The notes under the pieces: model-generated
Databases searched by the model: none
Told to the model about the DNA's origin: nothing
The model's input: only the letters and a program-made list of their open reading frames with translations
Translations under genes and position numbers: made by a program
NCBI GenBank assembly: GCA_036787815.1
Contig: DAIQOP010000064.1
Location: forward strand, 1 to 16,471
From: DATBAK01 sp036787815
GTDB lineage: Bacteria; Actinomycetota; Acidimicrobiia; IMCC26256; PALSA-610
Direction: 5' to 3'
DNA: 16,471 nucleotides
Shown here: one piece after another, positions 1 through 7,372 of the stretch
How the letters are laid out: every line of letters begins with the position of its first letter
Position numbering within the stretch: the stretch's first letter is position 1

Positions 1-1344
1 CGCCAGGTCGGCGGGAGTCGCGGTCGCGTCGGGCTGCTCGCCGCGCGCGAGGTAGAGCTGCACGGCATCGCTGGCCGAGAGCTCGTCGCAGGTTGCTCCG
101 GTGCGCGGCGTCGTCATGGGTCCGAGGTCGAGGGTCGCACCCTCGAGCCCCAGGCGCTCGCGCGAGGTCGCCACGATCTGCAGGTCGGGGCACTCCGCGT
201 GCAGACGGCGAACGAGCGCGCCGACGATCTCGGGCACCGCCTCGCAGCCGTCGAGCACCAGCAGCATCTCGCGGTCGCGCAGGTAGACGGCGAGGAGCTC
301 GGCGGGATCGACGGGCCCGGTCTCGGCGGAATCGACGAGCCCGAGGCGCGACGCGATGTGGTCGGCCACGAGGGCGGGCGCCCGCACGGTGCCGAGCTCG
401 ACGAAGCACGCACCCTCCCGGTATCGGGCTCCGCGCCGTTGGACCAACTGGTCGGCGAGCCGGGTCTTGCCGGTGCCGCCCGCCCCGACGATCGTCACGA
501 CTCGATTGCGGTGGACGGCTGCCTCGAGCTGCTCGAGCTCCACCACCCGGCCGACGAAGCTCCTCGACGTCTGCACGCCGGCGAGAGCCGGCGCGCCGTC
601 GAAGCGGGCCGGCGGGTCGAGCAGGGGGTCTTGGCCGAGAATCGAGCGCTCGAGCTCGCGGACCGCGGGGGAAGGTTCGAGGCCGAGCTCCTCCCTGAGC
701 GCGGTCGCGAGGTGGTCGAACGCCTCGAGCGCTTCCCGTTGGCGACCGCAGCGGTAGAGCGCGACCATCAACTGTGCGGTGAGCTGCTCGCGCCACGGGA
801 ACTCGCGGACGGTCGCGGCGAGATCGGCGACCACCTCTCCGGCGGCACCGGTCGCGAGCAGCGCTTCGAAGCGCTCCTCGATGGCCGCGAGTCGCAGCTC
901 TTCCCAGCGAGCGGCCTCGGGTTCGGCCCACGCGGCGCCTTCGACGTCGCCGAGCGCACGGCCCCGCCAGAGCGCGAGCGCGTCGTCGTAGCGCGCCGTG
1001 GCCCGGACCGCGTCGTCGAGCCGCCGCGCCCGAGCATCGGCCACGCCCGCCTCGAAGCGGTAGGCGTCGACCCGAGCCGGATCGACCAGCAGCGCGTAGC
1101 CGGTGCCGTCGTGCACGATCGCGTCGGGGCCGACCACACGGCGCAGGCGGCTGACCGAGGTCTTGAGCGCGTCACCCGCCGCCGGCGCGCACCAGAGGTC
1201 GTCGACCAGGACGCCCGTCGGAACCGACTTGCCCCGCGCGAGCAGCAGCCGCACGAGCAGGGCGCGCTGACGCGCCCCACCGACGTGCACCGAACGATCG
1301 CCCCGGCGTACCACCACCGGGCCGAGGACCCCGATCTCCACCAC
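1..1344 (-). CDS. SARP/AfsR-family transcriptional regulator with P-loop ATPase domain (partial, C-terminus outside window)
   Basis: The frame is open for 448 codons from a GTG start at 1344 to the window edge. Residues about 1-95 form an OmpR-like winged helix (VGGARQRALL, then SVSRLRRVVG). Residues about 96-245 form the bacterial transcriptional activation domain (LALWRGRALGDVEG, then ALEAFDHLATALREELGLEP). An NB-ARC/AAA-type ATPase follows, with Walker A GAGGTGKT near residue 286 and a Walker B-like MLLVLDG near residue 362. This order is that of the SARP/AfsR family, cytoplasmic activators often tied to secondary metabolism or development. The target is unknown. The start is a guess between two adjacent GTG codons (1344, 1341); a G-rich stretch upstream could serve as ribosome binding site. 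The gene diverges from the large secreted protein. A TPR or LuxR C-terminus may lie outside the window. Confidence 0.9.
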   Translation of the reverse strand, partial: MVEIGVLGPVVVRRGDRSVHVGGARQRALLVRLLLARGKSVPTGVLVDDLWCAPAAGDALKTSVSRLRRVVGPDAIVHDGTGYALLVDPARVDAYRFEAGVADARARRLDDAVRATARYDDALALWRGRALGDVEGAAWAEPEAARWEELRLAAIEERFEALLATGAAGEVVADLAATVREFPWREQLTAQLMVALYRCGRQREALEAFDHLATALREELGLEPSPAVRELERSILGQDPLLDPPARFDGAPALAGVQTSRSFVGRVVELEQLEAAVHRNRVVTIVGAGGTGKTRLADQLVQRRGARYREGACFVELGTVRAPALVADHIASRLGLVDSAETGPVDPAELLAVYLRDREMLLVLDGCEAVPEIVGALVRRLHAECPDLQIVATSRERLGLEGATLDLGPMTTPRTGATCDELSASDAVQLYLARGEQPDATATPADLA

Positions 1345-1541
1345 GGTGCGCTTTCGACCCCCCGCCGGCTTCCCCTGTCACCGGACTGTTACCGCAGCCT
1401 GCGACGGTACTACCTCGAAGGGTGTTGGGATCGGGGAGAGGCATCCCGATCTCGACGTCACGTGTGTGAACGCACGCGGGCGGCGTTCGAGGTCGGGTTC
1501 GGGGCGCCCTCGTGGCGCGGGTGGCGAACAGGAGCTGGGCG
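1345..1541. promoter_or_regulatory. Divergent intergenic region between SARP gene and large secreted protein
   Basis: These 197 bases separate two divergent starts and should hold both promoters. I see no convincing -35/-10 pair. The clearest structure is an inverted repeat, GATCGGG at 1429-1435 and CCCGATC at 1445-1451, with a 9-base spacer. It could be an operator, or a hairpin in the upstream part of the leader. Confidence 0.4.
1530..1534 (+). promoter_or_regulatory. Ribosome binding site that decides the start of the large secreted protein
   Basis: AGGAG lies 7 bases before the ATG at 1542. A GTG at 1512 is in frame further upstream but has no comparable site and would add ten residues in front of the signal peptide, so ATG 1542 is preferred. 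Confidence 0.75.
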
Positions 1542-4500
1542 ATGACGGTGACGGCATGCGCGGGACGACTCGTGCGGCGAGTCGGATGGCGGGGCGTGGG
1601 GGCGGCGATCCTGGGTGCCGGCGCGCTCACGGGGGCGACACTCCTGCTCGACGGGAGCTCGGCCGTCGGCGCGCCGACGTGCACCATCAACTTCAACAAG
1701 GTCGCGGGCGGCGACTTCTTCACCGCCGCCAACTGGAACGACGCGATCACGCCCACGACCCACCGGGTGCCGGGGACGACCGACTACGCGTGCGTGCCGG
1801 TCGGCACCACCGGCGCCGTCACCTTCTCGACGGGTTCGAGCAAGACGATCAAGGGCATCGACGCCGAGGGCACGGGCGGCCTCACGGCCTCCTCCGGCAC
1901 GCTGACGGTCACCGACGCGGCCAACGACACCACGATCAAGAACCTCAACCTCTCGGGCGCGACCATCGCCGGCGCCGGCGCCGTGAACGTCACCGGTTCG
2001 TCGAGCTGGGCCGGCGGCACCGTCTCGGGAACCGGCGCGATCACGGTTCCTTCGGGCGCGACCTTCTCGGTCACGAGCAGTAGTTGCTACCCGTTGCTCT
2101 CGAAGGCGCTCACCAACCACGGCACGATCCTGATCTCCGACGGTGGTTGCAGCGGTCTCTGGATGTCGTCGAGCAAGACGCTCACGAACGCGTCCGACGG
2201 CACGCTCGACTTCCAGGCCGACAGCGCGAGCGTCAACAACTTCGACTCGTCAGCGGTGTCCATCGCGAACTCCGGCACCATCAAGAAGAGCGTCGGAGGC
2301 GGCACGACCCTGCTCAACGTTCCCGTGGCGAACAGCGGCGCGTTGGTGTCGTACCAGGCACTCACCGGCACCATCTCGATGGGCACGTCGACCAACTCGG
2401 CCACTATCGGCGGTTCCGGCAACCTGGATCTTGGCACCACGTTCACCGTGACCGGCGCGACCACGATCTCGTCCGGTCCGTCGGTGCAGATCAGTGGGAC
2501 GACGGTCGACGGCGCCGCGAACCTCACGTTCAACGGTATGGTCGCGTGGAACTACGGGACCTTCCAGGGCGCGGGCAACACCACGGTCGCCTCGGGCGCG
2601 ACGGTGACGATCGCCAACGCGAACTGCTACCCGGTCCTGCTGCGTGCGCTCACCAACCACGGCACGATCACTGTGAAGAACGGCGGTTGCGGGCAGTTCT
2701 ACGTCGGAGGCTCGGCGACGATCACGAACGCGGCCGATGGCGTCATCGATCTCCAGGACGACAACACGTCCATCGGCAACTGGGACTCGACGAGCCCCGG
2801 CATCGCGAACTCGGGAGTGGTCAAGCGCTCCTCGGGCTCGGGCACGGCGACGATCGACATCCCGATCACGAGCACGTCGACCAACGGTCTCCAGGCGCAG
2901 GCGGGAACGCTGTCGCTCGGCGCCGGCGGCACGATCAGCGGCACGACCTCCGCGTCGGCGGCCGCGACGCTCAGCTTCGACAACACGACCTTCGCGGTGA
3001 ACGGCGCCACCTTCGGCGGTGCGGGGACGACCCGTTTCCAGAACGCGACCGCCAACCTCAGCGGCACCGCGATCGTCAACAGCGTGTTCGAGTTCGACGG
3101 CGCCACCATCGACGGCGACAACCTTGCGCTCAACGGCGGCGGAACCTGGGACTACGGCACGATGCAGGGCACGGGTACGACCACGATCGCGGCGGGCACG
3201 ACCCTCTCGCTGTCGGCAGTGAGTTGCTACCCGGTCGCCCTCCGCCCGATCACGAACCACGGCACGCTCGCCGTTGCCAACGGTGGCTGCAGCGGCTTCT
3301 ACCTGGGCAACGCGATGACGCTCACCAACGCCGCCGACGGCGTGATCGATCTTCAGGACGACGGCGCCAACATCAGCAACTGGGATGGGACGTTGCCGTC
3401 GATCTCGAACGCGGGCGTGATCAAGAAGTCGGCCGGCGTGGGCGTGAGCACGATCGGGTCTCTCCTCGCGTCGACGTCGACGAACGGCTTGCAGGCGAAG
3501 GCCGGCACGCTCCAGATCTCGACCGACTCCACGATCAGCGGGTCGACCTCGGCGTCGGCGGGCGCGATCCTCAGCCTCGACAGCTACACCGTCACGGTGA
3601 ACGGCGCGACCTTCGCAGGCGCGGGGACCACGCGTCTGCAGGGTGGCACGGCCAACCTCACCGGAGCGACCACGGTCAGCAGTCCGGTCGAGATCGACGG
3701 CACGCTGATCGACGGCGCCGGCGACCTCGCGCTCAACGGCGGCGGAACCTGGAACTACGGCACGATGCAGGGCACGGGTACCACCACGATCGGCGCGGGT
3801 TCGAACCTCGCCGTGCCGAGCTCGAGCTGCTATCCGGTCGTGATGCGGCCGTTCACCAACCATGGCACCATCACGATCGCCAACGCCGGCTGCACCGGCC
3901 TCTTCGTCGGCAACACGGCCGCGATCACCAACGCCTCCGACGGCGTGATCGACCTCCAGGGAACGTCGAGCATCGCAACCTACGACGCCACACCGGCGAC
4001 GATCTCCAACGCCGGAGTGATCAAGCACTCGTCGGGCAACGTGACGGTCTCGATCCAGAACCCGATCTCCGTCACGAACACGGCGTCGGGTGAGCTGCGT
4101 TCCGATGTCGGAACGTTCGGTGTCGACGTGCTCACCAACGTGTCGGCGAACACGCTGACCGGCGGGAAGTACACGGTGACGGGCTCCGCGACCTTGCAGT
4201 TGCCCTTCACCGGAAGCGGCAAGTTGGTCACGAACGCGGCGACGATCTCGCTCCAGGGTGTGAGCACGAAGCTCTCGAGCCCGTTGCTGGCCAACGCGTT
4301 GGTCTCGCTCGCGAGCAACAGCGGCAGCCTGTCGATCACCAACGGCCGCCTGCTCTCCACCAACGCCGCGTCGTTCGCCAACTCCGGAACCGTGATCGTC
4401 GGTGACGGTGTCACGGCGTCGACCCTCACGGTCGGTGGTCCGTACACGCAATCGGCCGGCACCACCACGGTGACGGGATCGAGCACGCTCACGCCGACCG

Positions 4501-5798
4501 CGTCGACGGTGACGATCTCGGGCGGCACGTTGAACGGTTCGGGAACGGTGAGCCGCCCCCTGGCGACTTCGGGCACCGGCACGGTGCAGAACGCCGACGC
4601 CGCCGGGCCGTTGACCCTCGCATCGGGCTACTCGGGTACCGGCAAGCTGAAGACGGCGATCACCTCGGTGAGCGCGTTCGACAGGGTGAACGTCACCGGA
4701 ACCGCAACGCTCACCGGGTCGACGCTCGCACTGAGCACCGACGCGGCCTACGTGCCGGCGACGGGCCAGACCTTCACGATCGTCTCGTGCACAACGGCGT
4801 GCACGGGGCCGTTCTCGTCGGTCACGGGCGCCACGATGCCCGACGGCGCGTTCTACACGGTCACGTACAACGCGACCTCGGTGGTGCTCACGGTGGTGCG
4901 CAACGCCGACGTGTCGATCACCAACACCGACTCCGCCGACCCGATCAAGGCCGACGCGACCACGGGTCCCGACTCGTTGCTCACCTACACGGTCACGGTG
5001 GCCAACGCGGGCCCCGGTCCGGCGAGCAACGTGACGGTCACCGACACGCTGCCCCACCACGCGGTCGCCACGACCGTGCCGGGGAGCTGCACCGGAGCCG
5101 GCGACGTGAAGACCTGCACGCTCGGCACGATCCCGTCGGCAGGCAACATCGTGCTCACGTTCGTCGTGCGGCCGGAGTCGCCGGAGACGATCACGAACAC
5201 GGCGTCGTCCACGTCGACGACGCCCGACCCCAACAGCGCGAACAACACCAACATCGCGCAGAGCACGGTCGTGACCGCGCAGAAGAACACGAGCTATGTC
5301 AACGTCGACGACGGGGCGGGCGGCGTGTCCTACGACAAGCCGGCCCTCGCCCTGAAGCAGGGCAACAAGGTGCAGTTCAACTTCTTCGGCACGGCGAGCC
5401 ACCGGCTGCTCTCCGACGAGGGCATCATCGACAGTGGCGTGAAGGCGACGGGCACGGAGTTCGCCGTCGCGATCACCGGCTCCGGTGTGTACTCGTACCA
5501 CGACACGCTCGCGGCGCAGGTGGTCACCGGCAAGATCACGGTGAAGCCGACCTTCACCGGCAGCGGCTCGACCCGCACGGTCACGTGGGCTTCGGCGGCA
5601 CCGCCGGCCGGCTGGGTGTTCGATGTCAAGGTGAAGACGCCGACCGGTCTCGTCACGCTCTTCACGGGCACCACCACGACGAGCACCAGCTTCACGGCCA
5701 CGCAGGGGCCGGGGAAGTACCAGTTCCAGGTGCGTCTGCGGCGCACGTCCGACAACGCGGCGACCGCCTACGGCAAGTCGGCGCAGTTCACCGTCTAG
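1542..5798 (+). CDS. Large secreted beta-strand-repeat protein with DUF11-like and cupredoxin-like C-terminal domains
   Basis: The product has 1418 residues. Residues 1-44 look like a Sec signal peptide: Arg-rich start, hydrophobic GVGAAILGAGALTGATLLL, likely cleavage after AVGA. A region with Cys47 and an NW...VPG motif follows, as seen at the start of adhesin-like beta-helices. Residues about 150-860 hold four units of 180-201 residues rich in Gly, Thr, Ser and Asn, each with CYP, then TNHGT, then a second Cys. A segment near 1030-1115 (FDRVNVTG, then TFTIVSC) resembles the end of autotransporter or PEP-CTERM passenger repeats. Residues about 1120-1245 match DUF11 (LTYTVTVANAGPGPASNVTV). 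About 1246-1336 is cupredoxin-like, and the rest is an Ig/Fn3-like strand region. There is no LPXTG motif or C-terminal membrane helix, so it is probably secreted or loosely surface-bound. An adhesive or structural role is inferred from architecture only. Confidence 0.85.
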   Translation: MTVTACAGRLVRRVGWRGVGAAILGAGALTGATLLLDGSSAVGAPTCTINFNKVAGGDFFTAANWNDAITPTTHRVPGTTDYACVPVGTTGAVTFSTGSSKTIKGIDAEGTGGLTASSGTLTVTDAANDTTIKNLNLSGATIAGAGAVNVTGSSSWAGGTVSGTGAITVPSGATFSVTSSSCYPLLSKALTNHGTILISDGGCSGLWMSSSKTLTNASDGTLDFQADSASVNNFDSSAVSIANSGTIKKSVGGGTTLLNVPVANSGALVSYQALTGTISMGTSTNSATIGGSGNLDLGTTFTVTGATTISSGPSVQISGTTVDGAANLTFNGMVAWNYGTFQGAGNTTVASGATVTIANANCYPVLLRALTNHGTITVKNGGCGQFYVGGSATITNAADGVIDLQDDNTSIGNWDSTSPGIANSGVVKRSSGSGTATIDIPITSTSTNGLQAQAGTLSLGAGGTISGTTSASAAATLSFDNTTFAVNGATFGGAGTTRFQNATANLSGTAIVNSVFEFDGATIDGDNLALNGGGTWDYGTMQGTGTTTIAAGTTLSLSAVSCYPVALRPITNHGTLAVANGGCSGFYLGNAMTLTNAADGVIDLQDDGANISNWDGTLPSISNAGVIKKSAGVGVSTIGSLLASTSTNGLQAKAGTLQISTDSTISGSTSASAGAILSLDSYTVTVNGATFAGAGTTRLQGGTANLTGATTVSSPVEIDGTLIDGAGDLALNGGGTWNYGTMQGTGTTTIGAGSNLAVPSSSCYPVVMRPFTNHGTITIANAGCTGLFVGNTAAITNASDGVIDLQGTSSIATYDATPATISNAGVIKHSSGNVTVSIQNPISVTNTASGELRSDVGTFGVDVLTNVSANTLTGGKYTVTGSATLQLPFTGSGKLVTNAATISLQGVSTKLSSPLLANALVSLASNSGSLSITNGRLLSTNAASFANSGTVIVGDGVTASTLTVGGPYTQSAGTTTVTGSSTLTPTASTVTISGGTLNGSGTVSRPLATSGTGTVQNADAAGPLTLASGYSGTGKLKTAITSVSAFDRVNVTGTATLTGSTLALSTDAAYVPATGQTFTIVSCTTACTGPFSSVTGATMPDGAFYTVTYNATSVVLTVVRNADVSITNTDSADPIKADATTGPDSLLTYTVTVANAGPGPASNVTVTDTLPHHAVATTVPGSCTGAGDVKTCTLGTIPSAGNIVLTFVVRPESPETITNTASSTSTTPDPNSANNTNIAQSTVVTAQKNTSYVNVDDGAGGVSYDKPALALKQGNKVQFNFFGTASHRLLSDEGIIDSGVKATGTEFAVAITGSGVYSYHDTLAAQVVTGKITVKPTFTGSGSTRTVTWASAAPPAGWVFDVKVKTPTGLVTLFTGTTTTSTSFTATQGPGKYQFQVRLRRTSDNAATAYGKSAQFTV
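2085..3893 (+). repeat. Four tandem protein repeats with an invariant CX20C signature
   Basis: Within the large secreted protein, Cys codons start at 2085, 2625, 3225 and 3828. Each opens a CYP motif and is followed exactly 21 residues later by a second Cys (2148, 2688, 3288, 3891). Between them is TNHGT in every copy. Downstream each copy has a form of (T/S)NAxDGxxDxQ. The units are 180, 200 and 201 residues apart. A disulphide per repeat is inferred. Confidence 0.85.
3126..3781 (+). repeat. Near-identical 53-base direct repeat inside the secreted-protein gene
   Basis: Bases 3126-3178 and 3729-3781 differ at one position in 53 (GGGACT against GGAACT), exactly 603 bases apart. They encode ALNGGGTW(D/N)YGTMQGTGT in repeat units three and four. 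Flanking parts of the units are less alike, which suggests recent duplication or gene conversion between units. Confidence 0.85.
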
Positions 5799-5839
5799 GC
5801 CACAGCAGTCGGGGAGCACACCCTCTCGGAGCGGCGGCG

Positions 5840-5863
5840 TACCATCCGGCCGTCCCGGGAGGT
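5840..5863 (+). promoter_or_regulatory. Possible -10 element and strong ribosome binding site ahead of the leader ORF
   Basis: TACCAT at 5840-5845 fits the actinobacterial TANNNT -10 pattern. GGGAGGT at 5857-5863 is a strong Shine-Dalgarno sequence placed 6 bases before an ATG at 5870. The crotonase start at 5908 has no such site of its own. No good -35 is visible. Confidence 0.4.
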
Positions 5864-5869
5864 GTGTGC

Positions 5870-5911
5870 ATGCGTGAGCATCGCGACTCGTTCGCGTCGG
5901 TCTCGGTATGA
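5870..5911 (+). CDS. Possible 13-residue leader peptide translationally coupled to the crotonase
   Basis: The ATG at 5870 follows an ideal Shine-Dalgarno site and opens a 13-codon ORF, MREHRDSFASVSV. Its TGA stop (5909-5911) overlaps the ATG of the next gene (5908) as ATGA. This geometry is typical of translational coupling. No run of a single amino acid suggests classical attenuation. Alternatively the crotonase has its own weak initiation site and this ORF is chance. Confidence 0.4.
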   Translation: MREHRDSFASVSV

Positions 5912-6717
5912 GTGATCCGTACGCGGCGTTTCCGAGCCTGCGGTTCGAGCGGCCGGAGGCCGGCGTGCTGCGTATCGTGCTCGACGGGCCGGGTCTCAAC
6001 GCGGTCGACGCGCCGATGCACCGCGAGCTCGCCGACGTGTGGCTCGCGGTCGATCGGGATCCCGACACGCGCGTCGCGATCATCACCGGCGCGGGGCGGG
6101 CCTTCTCGGCCGGCGGGAGCTTCGATCTGATCGACGATCTCGTCACCGACTACGCGGTGCGCACGCGCGTCCTGCGCGAGGCGCGCGACCTCGTGACCAA
6201 CATCGTCGACTGCTCGAAGCCGATCGTGTCCGCGATCCACGGGCCGGCCGTCGGCGCGGGTCTCGTCGCCGCGTTGCTCGCCGACATCTCGGTCACCACC
6301 CGATCGGCGCGCATCATCGACGGGCACACCCGGCTCGGGGTGGCCGCCGGTGATCACGCCGCGATCTGCTGGCCGCTCCTGTGCGGGATGGCGAAGGCGA
6401 AGTACCACCTGCTCACGTGCGAACCGCTCACGGGCGAGGAAGCCGAGCGCATCGGGCTCGTGTCGCTCTGCGTCGGCGACGACGAAGACGTGCAGGAGCG
6501 CGCGCTCGCCATCGCGCGTGGTCTCTCGGCCGGCGCCCAGAGCGCGCTGCGCTGGACCAAGCACGCGCTGAACCACTGGTACCGCATGCTCGGGCCGGTG
6601 TTCGACGCGTCGCTCGCCCTCGAGTTCTACGGGTTCGGTGGCCCCGACGCGCGCGAAGGCCTCGCTGCCCATCGCGAGAAGCGCGACCCCCGGTTCTCCG
6701 GCCCCACCAGCGAATAG
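5908..6717 (+). CDS. Enoyl-CoA hydratase/isomerase (crotonase) family protein, non-canonical active site
   Basis: The 269-residue product has the usual crotonase length. Oxyanion-hole segments are visible as AFSAGGSF (about 66-73) and IHGPAVGAGLVAALLADI (about 111-128), with the later HTRLGV and LLTCEPLTGEEAERIGLV segments and a C-terminal REGLAAHREKRDPRF. Aligning by eye to mammalian mitochondrial hydratase, the first catalytic Glu (GGGCE) is Val here and the second (QPE) is His. Simple hydration of enoyl-CoA is therefore unlikely. Another acyl-CoA reaction, such as isomerisation, hydrolysis or decarboxylation, is possible, and the substrate is unknown. The gene stands alone, convergent with the redox operon, and its ATG overlaps the stop of a possible leader ORF. 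Confidence 0.88.
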   Translation: MSDPYAAFPSLRFERPEAGVLRIVLDGPGLNAVDAPMHRELADVWLAVDRDPDTRVAIITGAGRAFSAGGSFDLIDDLVTDYAVRTRVLREARDLVTNIVDCSKPIVSAIHGPAVGAGLVAALLADISVTTRSARIIDGHTRLGVAAGDHAAICWPLLCGMAKAKYHLLTCEPLTGEEAERIGLVSLCVGDDEDVQERALAIARGLSAGAQSALRWTKHALNHWYRMLGPVFDASLALEFYGFGGPDAREGLAAHREKRDPRFSGPTSE

Positions 6718-6732
6718 CCAGCGGAGCGAGCC

Positions 6733-6750
6733 CGCCCGCGTTCCGCGGCG
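6733..6750. terminator. Possible bidirectional hairpin terminator between convergent genes
   Basis: CGCCCGCG and CGCGGCG flank a TTC loop and can form a 7-base GC stem with one bulged C. It sits in the 43-base gap between two convergent stops. There is no T-tract, which is common for actinobacterial terminators but also leaves this weakly supported. Confidence 0.3.
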
Positions 6751-6760
6751 AGTGACCGCG

Positions 6761-7372
6761 CTAGACGGCGACCTCGTCGGGCTCGGCCTGGAGCCTGCGC
6801 TCGCGGATGCTCGTCGCCACCGCGGCGCGCGCTGCCTTCTTCGGCGACATCAAGCGGTAGGAGAGCAGGAACAACACGCCGATCATCACGATGAACGCGC
6901 CCCATTGCGTTGCGCGGTTGACGCGGTCGGTACCGGCGAGGAAGCCGTGCACGGTCGCCATGACGAACATCGGGATGCTCAGCACGTGAATGCGGTGCCA
7001 CAGGCGCCGGGGCAACTTGCGCATCAGCCACGACGTGACCTGGATCGCGAGGAGCAGGTACGTGCTCAGGATCCCCCACACGATCGCGTGTGTGCGCCAC
7101 GTCGATGCGAACGGCACGAAGATCTCGCGCGGCCCGAACTTCACGAACGAGTCGGCATAGATCGACCCCACGTGGATCGCGACGAACACGATCGTGAGCG
7201 TGCCGAGGTAGCGGTGGAGGTCGAGGATCCATGCGGGGATCCCCTTCCGCCGGATCATCTTCGTCGAGGCCAGCAGCCCCCACACCACGGCGGCCGCGAC
7301 GACCAACCACGCGATGATTCCCGACGAGCGCGAGAGCCACCACCAGAAGCGGGAGTCCATCGTTGCGATCAT
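6761..7372 (-). CDS. Ferric-reductase-like bis-haem b transmembrane protein
   Basis: The 203-residue product has about five membrane helices (near residues 17-37, 55-74, 95-117, 126-147 and 157-175). His53 and His67 lie 14 residues apart around the second helix, and His129 and His142 lie 13 apart in the fourth. This is the paired-His pattern of ferric reductase, NOX and YedZ/MsrQ membrane domains, which bind two b haems stacked across the membrane. The FAD and NAD(P)H domains of full-length reductases are absent, so it must receive electrons from a partner such as a quinone or another protein. ATG 7372 overlaps the ApbE stop as ATGA, and GGGAG at 7385-7381 lies 8 bases upstream. An internal ATG at 7360 is a less likely start. 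It is the last gene of the operon. Confidence 0.85.
   Translation of the reverse strand: MIATMDSRFWWWLSRSSGIIAWLVVAAAVVWGLLASTKMIRRKGIPAWILDLHRYLGTLTIVFVAIHVGSIYADSFVKFGPREIFVPFASTWRTHAIVWGILSTYLLLAIQVTSWLMRKLPRRLWHRIHVLSIPMFVMATVHGFLAGTDRVNRATQWGAFIVMIGVLFLLSYRLMSPKKAARAAVATSIRERRLQAEPDEVAV

Noticed and set aside
1486..1504. TTCGAGG and TTCGGGG as a SARP-type heptamer repeat
   Set aside because: The spacing is 12 rather than the usual 11 bases, only two copies are seen, and such GC-rich heptamers are common by chance here.
199..1545. Plus-strand frame of 448 codons opposite the SARP gene
   Set aside because: The minus strand encodes a textbook winged helix, BTAD and Walker A motif; the plus frame has none.
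2084..4093. Plus-strand frame of 669 codons inside the repeat-protein gene
   Set aside because: It is a frame-shifted shadow, Arg/His-rich, with no signal or domain.
2250..6146. Open minus-strand frame of 1298 codons opposite the secreted repeat protein and the crotonase
   Set aside because: It is Arg-, Val- and Asp-rich with no domain, runs through two well-supported plus-strand genes, and arises from the GC-rich repeat codons.
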